The notes below the pieces were generated by a model. That model made no database searches. It had not been told where the DNA came from and saw nothing but the letters and a program-made list of their open reading frames with translations. This document shows, piece after piece, positions 26,205-36,484 of a DNA stretch of 64,000 nt (the stretch's first letter is position 1; each line of letters begins with the position of its first letter). The DNA comes from Vibrio coralliilyticus ATCC BAA-450 (GTDB lineage Bacteria > Pseudomonadota > Gammaproteobacteria > Enterobacterales > Vibrionaceae), in assembly GCF_000176135.1 (NCBI RefSeq), contig NZ_ACZN01000013.1:1-64000 (forward strand), written 5' to 3'. Made by a program: the position numbers and the translations under genes.

Positions 26205-27539
26205 TTATGTATACAATTTTGACACAACTGGTACTGGCTTGTCCCAGACAAGTTCACAGTCTTGGCCTGCAAAGTGATGATCAACAAATAAATCGGCTAC
26301 AGCGGCAACCCGCTCCCCACACATTAAAGTCGGCACGCGGCGCCTCAACCAACTCGGCACTCCATATTCCTGAAACAATTTTTTCAATTTTCGGCTATGG
26401 TTGCGATCAGTAGGCTTCGCGCTCAAGCCTTGAGGCTCAAACGTAACGGATAATGGCGCGGCTTCAAGTGCAGCTTTTGAAAGCTGCCCATTATTACTAG
26501 GTTGGAGTAATAAAGAGCCTAATGAGTCAGGCAAGTTCAACGCTGTACCAATGGTAATATCCCGCTGCCAGCCAGACAGTTCTTGCCACTGCTCAACCAG
26601 ATACAAGCGCTGTTCAAAGCGGCGAACTTGTCCACCCGATATGGAGAGTGCAGGGTTGGCATCTTGACGACTGAGCGCTACTTCCTGCCACACCTTGTTC
26701 AGTTGCTCACGGCTGGGCATGCGTGCCTGATGATGAGAGAGCCACATCCTGAGTAAGCGAGCTCGCATCAAGGGCGTCATATTCTGCAAAGGCTCAATCC
26801 ATAAGCTGCCATCTTGATGCAGCACCTCTACTAAGCGCTCAGTCAATAATTGATCAAGAAGTTGCTCTTGCTCAGCACACAGCTCGGCACTGCGCTGCAC
26901 GGCCTGAGAGAAATGCGGCCAACGTCGTGTGATGACAGGCGCTACCTGATGGCGAATGAAGTTGCGATCAAATCGCGTGTCTTGGTTACTTTCATCTTCA
27001 ACCCACTGCAACTGTTCAGCTACTGCATAGGCTTTTACATCTGATCGGCTTACTGCTAGCAATGGCCTAACAAGCAGTGCTTCACCAAAAGACATAGCCT
27101 GAGCCATAGCGGATAGTCCTTTGGGTCCACTGCCGCGTTTCAATGCCAGCAAGAATGTCTCAAACTGATCGTCACTATGCTGACCCGTAAGCAGTAAATC
27201 TTCCTTGGAAACATACTTACTTAGAGCCTGATAGCGAGCCTCTCGTGCGCTTTCTTCAATGCTTTTTCCGCTTTTTTCCAGCGTCACTCTCTCAAGATTA
27301 AAAGGAATACCGTCTTCTGAGCACCACTGCTTACACTGCTCAGCCCAATCGTCAGCATTACTACTTAAACCATGATGGACGTGTACTGCTAGCCCCTCTT
27401 GCTGATGCTCGCGGCAGTACCTCGCCATTAGTGACAGCAGGACTCTGGAATCCAGACCACCACTCAAAGCAAGCACTAACTTACCGTCAGGCAGCCTGTG
27501 TTGGTCAATGACAGAAGAAAATGTCTGATATAAATTCAT
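26205..27539 (-). CDS. tilS: tRNA(Ile)-lysidine synthase
   Basis: Makes lysidine at C34 of the tRNA-Ile that reads AUA; essential in most bacteria. 444 residues. Seen: the ATP-pyrophosphatase loop SGGLDS at 26-31, the VHHGLSSNADDWA segment, and the TGQHSDDQFETFLLALKRGSG region. C-terminal TilS domains carry NHSRKLKKLFQEYGVPSWLRR, which I cite as HSRKLKKLFQEYGVP. The ATG at 27539 fits the family start; a TTG two codons upstream is possible and no good ribosome site is seen. Downstream of accA as in other gammaproteobacteria. Confidence 0.94.
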   Translation of the reverse strand: MNLYQTFSSVIDQHRLPDGKLVLALSGGLDSRVLLSLMARYCREHQQEGLAVHVHHGLSSNADDWAEQCKQWCSEDGIPFNLERVTLEKSGKSIEESAREARYQALSKYVSKEDLLLTGQHSDDQFETFLLALKRGSGPKGLSAMAQAMSFGEALLVRPLLAVSRSDVKAYAVAEQLQWVEDESNQDTRFDRNFIRHQVAPVITRRWPHFSQAVQRSAELCAEQEQLLDQLLTERLVEVLHQDGSLWIEPLQNMTPLMRARLLRMWLSHHQARMPSREQLNKVWQEVALSRQDANPALSISGGQVRRFEQRLYLVEQWQELSGWQRDITIGTALNLPDSLGSLLLQPSNNGQLSKAALEAAPLSVTFEPQGLSAKPTDRNHSRKLKKLFQEYGVPSWLRRRVPTLMCGERVAAVADLFVDHHFAGQDCELVWDKPVPVVSKLYT

Positions 27540-27585
27540 ACACAAAGAAGAGAGTTTTCAATGCTGCTAGTTTACCACCCATAAC

Positions 27586-27614
27586 AAAAAAGGCTGAACC
27601 TAAGTTCAGCCTTT
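27586..27614 (-). terminator. Intrinsic terminator of accA
   Basis: On the minus strand AAAGGCTGAAC / GTTCAGCCTTT form an 11-bp stem with a 4-base loop, followed by TTT; 19 bases after the accA stop. It closes the lpxB-rnhB-dnaE-accA unit. Confidence 0.88.
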
Positions 27615-27633
27615 GATTTTTAATCTTGAGCGA

Positions 27634-28593
27634 TCAACAATAACCGTAGCTCATTAAGCGCTGGTAACGGCGTTCAAGCAGAGCATCATTGTCAAAATGT
27701 TGTAGCTCATCAAGCTGCTTGACCAAAGTCGCTTTCATATTAGAAGCCATTTGGATGTGATCACGATGCGCACCGCCTAAAGGCTCTTCGATGATTTCAT
27801 CGATCAGTTCTAGCTCTTTCAAACGTGGAGCAATTAGTCCCATCGCTTCCGCTGCTTGTGGCGCTTTATCTGAATCGCGCCAAAGGATTGAAGCACAACC
27901 TTCAGGTGAGATAACAGAATAAGTCGAGTATTGCAGCATGTTCACGTAGTCGCCTACGCCAATAGCTAGTGCACCACCAGAGCCACCTTCGCCTACCACG
28001 TTACAAATAACAGGCACTTTTAGACCAGCCATTACTTTAAGGTTTTTCGCAATCGCTTCCGACTGACCACGTTCTTCAGCACCAACACCTGGGTATGCAC
28101 CTGCAGTATCGATGAAAGTGATGATTGGCATGTTGAAACGCTCAGCCATTTCCATCAAGCGAAGCGCTTTACGGTAACCTTCTGGCTTTGGCATACCAAA
28201 GTTACGTTTCACTTTCTCTTTCGTCTCACGACCTTTCTGGTGGCCAATGATCATAACAGGGCGGCCATCAAGACGAGCCATACCGCCAACAATCGCTTTG
28301 TCGTCAGCGTAAGCACGATCACCGGCTAGTTCTTCGAATTCAGTAAAAACGTGCTCAATGTAATCAAGCGTGTATGGGCGTAGCGGGTGACGAGCCATCT
28401 GAGCTGTTTCCCACGCGCCAAGGTCGCTGAACGTTTTCTTCTTCAGTTCTAAGCTTTTCTTTTCTAGCTGTTCGATCTCTTTGTCTAGATCAACGCCAGA
28501 GTCACCACCGTGACGAGAAACACCACGAAGTGCTTCAATCTTAGCTTCAAGTTCTGCGATAGGCTTTTCAAATTCTAAAAAGTTCAGGCTCAT
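27634..28593 (-). CDS. accA: Acetyl-CoA carboxylase carboxyltransferase, alpha subunit
   Basis: With AccD transfers CO2 from biotin to acetyl-CoA, the committed step of fatty acid synthesis. 319 residues, equal to E. coli. The crotonase-like carboxyltransferase domain shows [11 protein letters not shown] and the [13 protein letters not shown] oxyanion region. Follows dnaE after 38 bases on the same strand and ends the operon. Confidence 0.97.
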   Translation of the reverse strand: MSLNFLEFEKPIAELEAKIEALRGVSRHGGDSGVDLDKEIEQLEKKSLELKKKTFSDLGAWETAQMARHPLRPYTLDYIEHVFTEFEELAGDRAYADDKAIVGGMARLDGRPVMIIGHQKGRETKEKVKRNFGMPKPEGYRKALRLMEMAERFNMPIITFIDTAGAYPGVGAEERGQSEAIAKNLKVMAGLKVPVICNVVGEGGSGGALAIGVGDYVNMLQYSTYSVISPEGCASILWRDSDKAPQAAEAMGLIAPRLKELELIDEIIEEPLGGAHRDHIQMASNMKATLVKQLDELQHFDNDALLERRYQRLMSYGYC

Positions 28594-28631
28594 CTATAGA
28601 TCCTTTCTGATTCGGCATTCGACTGCCGAAC

Positions 28632-31600
28632 TTAGTTAAATTCGAGTTCTACCTGGCTCTTACCAAGCAGTTGTTTCAAATTGTCTATTAATTCGTCACT
28701 AGGCGTCACACGCCATTCGGTACCTAACGTTAAGCGCGCTCGCGCGTCACTGCGTTGGTAGTATATATGAACAGGAACCGTTCCTGCCTTGTAAGGCTCT
28801 AGTATCTTACTAAAGCGCTCAAAAAATTGATCATCAATTTGAGATTGTTCAATGGATACCGATAAGCCACGGGCATATTTTTCACGCGCCGTGCCGAGAT
28901 CCATAACCTCGCGCGCGGACATTTTAAGACCACCATTGAAATCATCAAAGCTGACCTGTCCAGAAACGACCAAAATTTTGTCTTGTTCGAGCAATTCAGC
29001 GTAGCGATCAAGCGCATCGGAGAACAACATGACTTCCATACGACCGCTACGGTCATCCAAGGTCATGATACCAATACGAGTACCGCGCTTGGTTGTCATT
29101 ACTCGAGCCGCAATCACCAGACCGGCAACCGTGACACTCTGATCACGTCTCGTTGGTGTCGCATCTTTTAGTCGACAACTGGTGTACTTACCAAGTTCCT
29201 TTATGTAGGCATTTATTGGGTGCCCGGTCAAATATAAGCCAAGTGTATCACGTTCTCCTTCCAGCCAAACTTTTTCTGGCCACGCGGGTACCTTGGTATA
29301 TTTATGTTCAACTTCTTCAGGCGCTTCGGTCAGAACACCAAACAAGTCGCTTTGACCAAACGCTTCCGCTTGGTGGTATTGGCTGGCAGCTTTTACCGCA
29401 TCATTAAGCGATGCCATCATCGCCGCACGGTGCGGGCCAAGTCGGTCAAGCGCTCCTGCATAAATGAGCTTCTCTATCACGCGCTTGTTCACTTTCTTAA
29501 GATCAATACGAGCACAGAAATCGAACAAGTCTTTAAAGTGACCACCTTTATTGCGCGCTTCTAGAATGGCTTCAATTGGACCTTCACCAACCCCTTTAAT
29601 CGCCCCAATACCGTAGACGATCGCACCATTTTCATCGACGTTAAAACGGTACAAGCCAGCGTTGATATCCGGCGGAAGCACCTTGAGCTTCATACGGAAA
29701 CACTCGTCTACCAGGCCGACCACTTTTTCGGTGTTGTCCATATCGGCGGTCATTACGGCAGCCATAAACTCAGCTGGGTAATGCATCTTCAGCCACAGCG
29801 TTTGGTAAGACACCAATGCATAAGCGGCTGAGTGTGACTTATTGAAACCGTAGCCAGCAAACTTTTCTACCAAGTCGAAGATTTTCATCGCCAACTCGCC
29901 GTCGACGCCGTTCTTTACCGCACCATCTTCGAAGGTCGCACGCTGCTTCGCCATTTCTTCCGGTTTTTTCTTACCCATCGCACGACGAAGCATGTCCGCG
30001 CCACCAAGGGTGTAGCCAGACAATACCTGTGCGATCTGCATTACCTGCTCCTGATAGAGGATAATGCCGTAAGTCGGATCGAGGATTTCTTTTAGCGATT
30101 CATGTTGCCACTTTTCATCTGGGTACGAGATCGCTTCTCGACCATGCTTACGGTCGATAAAGTTATCTACCATGCCCGACTGTAGAGGACCCGGGCGGAA
30201 CAGCGCCACCAATGCGATGATGTCTTCAAAACAGTCCGGTTGCAGGCGTTTGATCAGTTCTTTCATACCGCGCGATTCGAGCTGGAATACCGCGGTCGTT
30301 TCCGAGTTTTGTAACAATCGGAATGATGCCGCATCATCCAATGGAATCGATTCGATGCGAACGGGATCTTTGCCTTCACGCTCAAGGCGTGGGTTAATCA
30401 GGCCAAGAGCCCAGTCGATGATGGTTAAGGTACGTAGACCTAAGAAGTCAAACTTGACCAGACCAGCAGTTTCTACGTCGTTCTTATCGAACTGAGTAAC
30501 CGGGAAGTGACCTTCTGCATCGGCATAAATTGGCGCGAAGTCAGTAATGGTGGTTGGCGAGATTACAACACCACCCGCGTGCTTACCGGCGTTACGTGTA
30601 CACCCTTCAAGGATGCGGCACATATCGATAAGCTCTTTCACTTCTTCGTCAGCTTCGTACAGTTCAGGTAACGCAGGCTCGGCTTTAAACGCTTTCTCCA
30701 GTGTCATACCAGGATCAGGCGGCACCAGTTTTGAAATGCGGTCAACAAAGCCAAATGGGTGGCCTAGTACACGGCCTACATCGCGAATTACCGCTTTAGC
30801 GGCCATGGTTCCGAAGGTGATGATCTGAGATACCGCATCACGGCCGTACATTTCTGCTACGTGGTCAATCACTTGGTCACGCTTATCCATACAGAAGTCG
30901 ACATCGAAGTCGGGCATGGAGACACGTTCTGGGTTGAGGAATCGCTCGAAGAGCAGATCGTATTCCAGCGGGTCAAGGTCGGTAATTTTCAACGCATAAG
31001 CCACCAACGAACCAGCCCCCGAACCACGTCCAGGTCCAACAGGGATATCATTATCCTTCGACCACTGAATGAACTCCATTACGATCAGGAAGTAACCGGG
31101 GAAACCCATATTATTGATAACTTCCAATTCGACTTTTAGGCGTTCATCATATTCAGGACGTCGCTTCGCTCGCTCTTCTTCGTCGGGAAACAGAAATTCC
31201 AAGCGTTCTTCAAGACCTTCCTCTGACTTTTTGACCAGAAATTCGGTTTCCTCCATCCCTTCTGTCGGAAATGCAGGCAGGAAGTACTCGCCCAAACGTA
31301 CCGTCACATTACAACGCTTAGCAATTTCAACACTATTTTCCAGCGCTTCAGGGATATCGGCGAACAACTCGCACATCTCTTCTTCGCTACGTAAATATTG
31401 CTGAGCACTGTAGTTTTTAGGGCGGCGAGGATCTTCTAACGTGTAACCATCATGAATCGCTACTCGAATCTCATGTGCCTCAAACGTCGTTTCATCTAGA
31501 ATCACCACATCGTTAGTAGCGACAACAGGCAGTTGCTCTTTCTCTGCAAACTCCAAGGCGAAATGAAGATAAGTTTCTTCATCTGCTCGTCCTGTACGCG

Positions 31601-32111
31601 TCAGCTCAAGGAAAAATCGGTCTGCAAAGTGTTGATGATAAAAATCCGCGCAGTTTTGAGCAACTTTATGGTTCCCCTTCAGTAACGCTTTACCAATCTC
31701 TCCACTTTTTGCTCCTGATAGAACAATCAGCCCTGCCGACAACTCAGCTAGCCATTGTTTATCGATGACGGGTTGATGCTGAACATGGCCGCGCAGATAC
31801 GCTTTAGATATCAACAAAGTTAGGTTTTTATACCCTTCATTGTCTGCTGCCAGCACGGTGAGTTTAGTCAACTCTTCACCAAACTCTTCTGACTGCATCG
31901 CAAAATCAGCGCCAATAATTGGCTTCACGCCACACCCATGAGCCGTTCCATAAAACTTCACCAAACCACATAAGTTGGTGAAATCAGTTAATGCCATGGC
32001 TGGCATTCCCATTTCAGCCACTTTCTTAACCAAAGGAGGCACTTTCGATAGGCCATCGACCATGGAAAAGTCACTGTGAACTTTTAGGTGAATAAATTTA
32101 GGATCTGACAT
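28632..32111 (-). CDS. dnaE: DNA polymerase III alpha subunit
   Basis: Replicative polymerase. 1159 residues (E. coli 1160). Order of parts: PHP domain ([13 protein letters not shown] at the start), palm with catalytic aspartates in [14 protein letters not shown] (about 398-411), fingers, helix-hairpin-helix, the internal clamp-binding motif QSDLFG (near 920), then OB and tau-binding C-terminal domains. The ATG at 32111 gives the family start MSDPKFIHL; a TTG one codon earlier is less likely. Lies between rnhB and accA, the conserved order. Confidence 0.97.
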   Translation of the reverse strand: MSDPKFIHLKVHSDFSMVDGLSKVPPLVKKVAEMGMPAMALTDFTNLCGLVKFYGTAHGCGVKPIIGADFAMQSEEFGEELTKLTVLAADNEGYKNLTLLISKAYLRGHVQHQPVIDKQWLAELSAGLIVLSGAKSGEIGKALLKGNHKVAQNCADFYHQHFADRFFLELTRTGRADEETYLHFALEFAEKEQLPVVATNDVVILDETTFEAHEIRVAIHDGYTLEDPRRPKNYSAQQYLRSEEEMCELFADIPEALENSVEIAKRCNVTVRLGEYFLPAFPTEGMEETEFLVKKSEEGLEERLEFLFPDEEERAKRRPEYDERLKVELEVINNMGFPGYFLIVMEFIQWSKDNDIPVGPGRGSGAGSLVAYALKITDLDPLEYDLLFERFLNPERVSMPDFDVDFCMDKRDQVIDHVAEMYGRDAVSQIITFGTMAAKAVIRDVGRVLGHPFGFVDRISKLVPPDPGMTLEKAFKAEPALPELYEADEEVKELIDMCRILEGCTRNAGKHAGGVVISPTTITDFAPIYADAEGHFPVTQFDKNDVETAGLVKFDFLGLRTLTIIDWALGLINPRLEREGKDPVRIESIPLDDAASFRLLQNSETTAVFQLESRGMKELIKRLQPDCFEDIIALVALFRPGPLQSGMVDNFIDRKHGREAISYPDEKWQHESLKEILDPTYGIILYQEQVMQIAQVLSGYTLGGADMLRRAMGKKKPEEMAKQRATFEDGAVKNGVDGELAMKIFDLVEKFAGYGFNKSHSAAYALVSYQTLWLKMHYPAEFMAAVMTADMDNTEKVVGLVDECFRMKLKVLPPDINAGLYRFNVDENGAIVYGIGAIKGVGEGPIEAILEARNKGGHFKDLFDFCARIDLKKVNKRVIEKLIYAGALDRLGPHRAAMMASLNDAVKAASQYHQAEAFGQSDLFGVLTEAPEEVEHKYTKVPAWPEKVWLEGERDTLGLYLTGHPINAYIKELGKYTSCRLKDATPTRRDQSVTVAGLVIAARVMTTKRGTRIGIMTLDDRSGRMEVMLFSDALDRYAELLEQDKILVVSGQVSFDDFNGGLKMSAREVMDLGTAREKYARGLSVSIEQSQIDDQFFERFSKILEPYKAGTVPVHIYYQRSDARARLTLGTEWRVTPSDELIDNLKQLLGKSQVELEFN

Positions 32112-32146
32112 CAATGATTCCGCAGTTTTGCTTATTCGGAGAGATT

Positions 32147-32190
32147 ACTGGGGTATTTTACGTGATATAAAATCTTAGATATACCCCAGT
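32147..32190. repeat. Inverted repeat in the rnhB-dnaE gap
   Basis: ACTGGGGTAT and ATACCCCAGT are perfect 10-bp arms separated by 24 AT-rich bases, in the 91-base gap between rnhB and dnaE. There is no T run, so it is not an ordinary terminator. On the minus strand its first arm reads TGACTGGGGT, which matches the core of the ERIC2 repeat sequence as I remember it. It could be a repeat remnant or an RNA processing site. Confidence 0.55.
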
Positions 32191-32202
32191 CAGTAAGGGT
32201 TT

Positions 32203-32820
32203 CTAATCTAAACCCAAGGCTTTTTTGACTGGCTTGAAGCTCTTACGATGCTGATCAATCACACCATGTTGCTCAATGGCCTCAAAATGGGCTTTGGTTG
32301 GATAGCCTTTATGCTTTGCAAAACCAAATTGAGGATGAAGCTTGTCGAGCTCTTCCATCTCTTGATCGCGCACAACCTTAGCAATAATCGAAGCTGCACT
32401 GATCTCTGCGACGCGCATATCACCTTTGACCACCGCCTGAGCATCCATATTGAGTTGAGGTACGCGGTTTCCGTCGATGAGTGCAAAGTCAGGCGCCACC
32501 TCCAGCCCTTCTATCGCTCGTTGCATCGCGACCATGGTCGCTTGGAGAATATTGAGCTGATCAATTTCCTCCGGAGAGCAGCGCCCGACAGACCAAGCGA
32601 GTGCTTTCTCTTTAATCTCTGGCAGTAATGCGAGTCTCTTCTTCTCAGTCAATTTTTTTGAATCATTGAGACCTTCGATAGGGTTATTCGGATCCAAAAT
32701 CACGGCCGCAGTCACCACATCACCGACCAACGGGCCACGCCCCACTTCATCAACACCGGCAATCAAGCGGTACCCTTGTGGGTATTCAAATGGTGGCAGT
32801 TCTTTTTTTTCTTTTGTCAT
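32203..32820 (-). CDS. rnhB: Ribonuclease HII
   Basis: Removes single ribonucleotides and RNA primers from DNA. 205 residues. Seen: [20 protein letters not shown] with catalytic Asp and Glu (about 19-22), [12 protein letters not shown], and the metal Asp in [10 protein letters not shown]. It starts five bases after the lpxB stop and so is in the lpxB operon, the conserved order. Confidence 0.96.
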   Translation of the reverse strand: MTKEKKELPPFEYPQGYRLIAGVDEVGRGPLVGDVVTAAVILDPNNPIEGLNDSKKLTEKKRLALLPEIKEKALAWSVGRCSPEEIDQLNILQATMVAMQRAIEGLEVAPDFALIDGNRVPQLNMDAQAVVKGDMRVAEISAASIIAKVVRDQEMEELDKLHPQFGFAKHKGYPTKAHFEAIEQHGVIDQHRKSFKPVKKALGLD

Positions 32821-32825
32821 GATGG

Positions 32826-33971
32826 CTATTTACCTATCAGGTTCAATACGGCTTTGGCGGCTTGTTTATCTGCATCTTTTCGAATCCAGTGATGCATTTC
32901 TGTGAACTTCTCAATCATGCACTGCCCTTGTTCACCAAGCAGCTTTTCAACTTCGATCTCTAAGTTTTCAGGCGTGCAGTCTTCTTGCAACAACTCTTTG
33001 ACCAGCTCTTGTTCAGCAAGAATATTAGGGAGAGAAACGTATTCAGTTTTGAGCATTTTGCGAGCAATAAACGCAGTCACAGCATTCACCCGGTAACCTA
33101 CCACCATTGGTCGCTTAATCAGCATACACTCCAATGCTACAGTACCCGATGCCAGCATTACCGCATCAGAAGCAGTGATCACATTTCGGGCAGTATCATT
33201 GACCAATTTGAAATCCAATTCTGGAGCCAGTTCCTGCCAAACTTGTTCAAATTGCTCACGGCGTTTTTGATTGACCAAGGCGACGACAAAGCCTAGATCC
33301 GGATATTTATGATGCAAACGACGACACGTTTCAATAAAAGGGGCAGCCAGCATTTTTAGTTCACTACCACGACTCCCCGGTAAAACAGCGAGCCACTTTT
33401 TCTCCTGCTCGAGACCTAGCAGCTCACGGGCCGGCGCTTTTGGAGACTCTAGAGGAATCGCATCGGCTAAGGTATGGCCAATAAATTCGCATGGCACCTG
33501 GTATTTATCATAAAACGCTTTTTCAAATGGCAGAAAAGCCAACACCAAATTAGTGGCTGCTTCAATTTTAAAAATCCGTTTTTGACGCCATGCCCATACG
33601 GAAGGGCTGACATAATGCACGGTTTTGATTCCCGCTTTTTTAAGGTCAAGTTCAAGGCGCAGATTAAAGTCTGGTGCATCAATTCCGACAAAGACATCCG
33701 GTGGATTTTCGGTGAAATAGCGAACTAACTCAGCTTTGACTTTCAGTAAGCGAGGGAGCCTGCCTAGCACTTCAATAAGCCCCATAACCGCAAGTTCTTC
33801 CATATCAAACAGAGATTCACAGCCCTGAGCGATCATTTTCGGGCCACCAATACCCACGAACTCTGCGTCTGGATACTGTTGCTTAACGGCTTTGATAAAA
33901 CCTTCACCTAAAGTATCGCCAGATAACTCCCCAGCAATGATACCAACGCGAAGTGGCTTTTTGTTATCCAT
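32826..33971 (-). CDS. lpxB: Lipid A disaccharide synthase
   Basis: GT19 enzyme that joins UDP-2,3-diacylglucosamine and lipid X. 381 residues. Seen: the N-terminal [41 protein letters not shown], and the nucleotide-binding [19 protein letters not shown] (about 285-303). The ATG at 33971 follows AGGGATT and gives [11 protein letters not shown]; a start seven codons earlier would lie close to the lpxA terminator. That terminator separates it from lpxA, unlike in E. coli. Confidence 0.95.
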   Translation of the reverse strand: MDNKKPLRVGIIAGELSGDTLGEGFIKAVKQQYPDAEFVGIGGPKMIAQGCESLFDMEELAVMGLIEVLGRLPRLLKVKAELVRYFTENPPDVFVGIDAPDFNLRLELDLKKAGIKTVHYVSPSVWAWRQKRIFKIEAATNLVLAFLPFEKAFYDKYQVPCEFIGHTLADAIPLESPKAPARELLGLEQEKKWLAVLPGSRGSELKMLAAPFIETCRRLHHKYPDLGFVVALVNQKRREQFEQVWQELAPELDFKLVNDTARNVITASDAVMLASGTVALECMLIKRPMVVGYRVNAVTAFIARKMLKTEYVSLPNILAEQELVKELLQEDCTPENLEIEVEKLLGEQGQCMIEKFTEMHHWIRKDADKQAAKAVLNLIGK

Positions 33972-33992
33972 AATCCCTAACCTCAAAAACAC

Positions 33993-34024
33993 AAAAAGAC
34001 CGCAACCTAAGGCCGCGATCTTTT
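33993..34024 (-). terminator. Intrinsic terminator between lpxA and lpxB
   Basis: On the minus strand AAAGATCGC / GCGGTCTTT make a 9-bp stem (one G-T pair), with an inner four pairs closing a short loop, followed by TTTTTGTGTTTTT. It lies 21 bases after the lpxA stop and before lpxB. Confidence 0.8.
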
Positions 34025-34044
34025 CAATTTAGATTCAGTAACAG

Positions 34045-34833
34045 TTAGCGAATAACGCCACGCTCTGAACTTTCTACGAAATCAATAAAGTGCTTAATGG
34101 ACGGCCACTGTTGTGCCATTTCCAGCAAAACTTCTTTGGCCTCAGCCTGTGTTTTACCCGCTCGGTAGAATTCTTTATAAGCGTTGCGTAATGCGCGCAG
34201 TTCACTCTTTTCAAAGCCATTACGCTGCAAGCCCACTAAATTCAACCCAAATGGTGTCGCATGGTTACCTTGAGCAAGCACATATGGCGGGACATCTTTC
34301 ACTACCGCTGAACAGCCACCGATATAGCTGAATGCCCCCACTTTACAGAAAGGATGAATTGCAGACAATGCCATCACACCGGCATGATCTTCAACTGTCA
34401 CATGGCCACCTAAGATAGCGTTGTTGCCAACGTGAGTGTGGTTACCAACAATTACATCGTGAGCAATGTGTGCATTAACACACAGTAAATTGTCATCACC
34501 AATGACCGTTGTCGCTTTGTCTTGCACGGTACCACGGTGGATCTGCACTGCTTCACGAATCACATTTCGGTCGCCAATAACAACTGTTGTATCTTCACCA
34601 CCGTATTTCTTATCTTGGTTTTCTTCACCAATCACGGCATGCGGGAAAATACGGTTATCTTTACCAATCGTGGTATGGCCTTTAATAACCACGTGCGACA
34701 TGATTTCTGTACCTTCACCAATTTCAACGTTGCCTGAAATATAGGTAAAAGGGCCGACAGTCACGTTAGCGGCAATTTTCACATCTCCTTCAATCACTGA
34801 AGAAGGATGCACCTGAGCTGTTTCATGAATCAT
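34045..34833 (-). CDS. lpxA: UDP-N-acetylglucosamine acyltransferase
   Basis: First step of lipid A synthesis: transfer of 3-hydroxyacyl from ACP to UDP-GlcNAc. 262 residues, equal to E. coli. A left-handed beta helix of hexapeptide repeats (VIEGDVKIAANVTVGPF onward) carries the catalytic His in NAHIAHDVIVGNH (about 125), then the C-terminal helical domain. The ATG at 34833 gives MIHETAQVHPSSVI; it follows the fabZ stop by one base, so the pair is coupled. Confidence 0.96.
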   Translation of the reverse strand: MIHETAQVHPSSVIEGDVKIAANVTVGPFTYISGNVEIGEGTEIMSHVVIKGHTTIGKDNRIFPHAVIGEENQDKKYGGEDTTVVIGDRNVIREAVQIHRGTVQDKATTVIGDDNLLCVNAHIAHDVIVGNHTHVGNNAILGGHVTVEDHAGVMALSAIHPFCKVGAFSYIGGCSAVVKDVPPYVLAQGNHATPFGLNLVGLQRNGFEKSELRALRNAYKEFYRAGKTQAEAKEVLLEMAQQWPSIKHFIDFVESSERGVIR

Positions 34834-34834
34834 A

Positions 34835-35293
34835 TTAAAACTCTCGACGAGCACACTTAAGCTCTGCAGAACACACAACTTCGCCGTCTACTTTCGCAAC
34901 ACCGTTAAATGCTGCAATACCACGACGCTCTTTAATGAATTCTACTTCAATAACCAGTTGATCGCCTGGCGTTACTGGTTTGCGGAACTTTGCTCCGTCA
35001 ACACTTGCAAAGTAGTACAGCTCGTTTTCAGAAGGCGCACCAAACGATTTAAATGCTAGAAGACCCGTAGCCTGAGCCATCGCTTCCAAGATTAGAACAC
35101 CTGGAAAAACCGGCAGTTGAGGGAAATGACCTGTAAACTGAGGCTCATTCACTGAAACGTTTTTGATCGCCTTAAGGTATTTTTCTTCTTGGAAATCGAT
35201 AACACGATCGATCAGCAAGAATGGGTAGCGATGTGGTAACAGTTCCTGGATTTCAGTGATGTTCATCGTTTTGTTTTCAGTAGTCAAAGTCAT
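34835..35293 (-). CDS. fabZ: 3-hydroxyacyl-ACP dehydratase
   Basis: Hot-dog-fold dehydratase of fatty acid elongation. 152 residues (E. coli 151). Catalytic His in [14 protein letters not shown] and Glu in [15 protein letters not shown]. The ATG at 35293 has AGGAAT close by; an internal ATG at 35266 has no ribosome site. It has its own predicted promoter, and a terminator separates it from lpxD. It draws on the same hydroxyacyl-ACP pool as LpxA and LpxD. Confidence 0.96.
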   Translation of the reverse strand: MTLTTENKTMNITEIQELLPHRYPFLLIDRVIDFQEEKYLKAIKNVSVNEPQFTGHFPQLPVFPGVLILEAMAQATGLLAFKSFGAPSENELYYFASVDGAKFRKPVTPGDQLVIEVEFIKERRGIAAFNGVAKVDGEVVCSAELKCARREF

Positions 35294-35327
35294 ATTCCTA
35301 TCTTGAATGCTAAATTAACTGGCAGGC

Positions 35328-35356
35328 ATTATACCCAAGTCATCCCAATATGCTAA
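35328..35356 (-). promoter_or_regulatory. Predicted fabZ-lpxA promoter
   Basis: On the minus strand TTAGCA (35351-35356) and a perfect TATAAT (35328-35333) are 17 bases apart, giving a start point near 35321 and a 28-base leader. The -10 sits in a TATACCCAAGT sequence that resembles the ends of the palindromic element at 57738. Confidence 0.6.
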
Positions 35357-35401
35357 GTACGCACTGCGATGTTGTTGTATTGAGTCCACATAATCAGTCA
35401 G

Positions 35402-35432
35402 AAAAAAAGACCCGCACATCGCGAGTCTTTTT
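35402..35432 (-). terminator. Intrinsic terminator after lpxD
   Basis: GACTCGC / GCGGGTC on the minus strand pair with one mismatch around a 5-base loop, with A and T runs on both sides. It lies 14 bases past the lpxD stop and upstream of the fabZ promoter. Confidence 0.75.
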
Positions 35433-35445
35433 ATTCAGAATCAGA

Positions 35446-36478
35446 TTAAGTGTCTTCACCCTGATCCAGCTGTTTTTCAACCGCCTTAAGACGCTTGTTC
35501 ATCTCATCAATTCGATGAACCCGAGTTGCAGTTTTACGCCACTCTTTATTTGGCTGCAGTGGGATACCGGAAGAGTACATGCCCTTTTCTTTAATGCCGC
35601 GCATGACCATTCCCATACCGGTAATAGTAACGCCATCGACAATTTCGATATGGCCATTGATAACAGTACCACCACCGATAATGCAGTATTTGCCGATTGT
35701 AGTACTACCAGCGACAATCGTACCACCAGCTAAAGCTGAACCATATCCGATGTGTACGTTGTGAGCGATCTGCATTTGGTTGTCAATGATCACATTGTCT
35801 TCAATCACAGTATCATCTAAAGCACCACGGGTCTATCGTTGTACAAGAGCCAATTTCAACACGATTGCCAATGCGCACAGTACCCAGTTGAGGGATTTTA
35901 ACCCACTCACCTTTGTCATTCGCATACCCAAACCCATCTGCGCCAATAACTGTGTTCGCTTGGATAAGACAATCAGAACCAATCACAACATCGTGATAGA
36001 TACTGATATTCGACCACAATTTGGTATTTGCACCAATTTGAGCCTTTTTACCAATAAAACAGCCAGCGCCAATCACGACGTTGTCAGCTAGTTGAACACC
36101 CGACTCAATCACAGCGTTTGCACCAATGGAAACATTGTTACCAAGCTGAACATCATCGGCGATAACCGCGGAAGGTGCTATCTCATTGGCCGGTAGTGGC
36201 GTGGTATCCAAAGCTTGTGTCACTTTAGCAAAAGCGATGTAAGGATCGTCAACCACCAAAACATTACCAGTGCACAACTCACGCTGCGCATCCTTAACCA
36301 TTACGACAGTCGCCTGACATTCACCAAGGTGCTTAGCGTATTTAGGATTAGATAGGAAAGTAACATGGCCTTCCATCGCTCTATCCATAGGGGCTACCAT
36401 GGTCACGACTGCATCGGCATCACCATGTAGTTTCCCGCCAGTAATTGAAGCCAATTCGGCTAGTGTAATTGCTGTCAT
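35446..36478 (-). pseudogene. lpxD: UDP-3-O-(3-hydroxyacyl)glucosamine N-acyltransferase, broken by a one-base frameshift
   Basis: LpxD adds the second acyl chain in lipid A synthesis. The frame from ATG 36478 (6 bases after skp) reads a normal LpxD N-domain and hexapeptide helix up to GSCTTID, then PWCFR and a stop at 35813. The rest, with [12 protein letters not shown], the catalytic His in [11 protein letters not shown] and a C-terminal helix, continues in another frame to 35446. Removing one base of the GGG run at 35829-35831 (CCC on the coding strand) restores [14 protein letters not shown], as in the family, and a 343-residue protein. LpxD is essential in most Gram-negatives and the rest of the gene is intact. 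A sequencing or assembly error is more likely than a real lesion; otherwise a very recent mutation. Confidence 0.9.
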
Positions 36479-36484
36479 AGCCAA

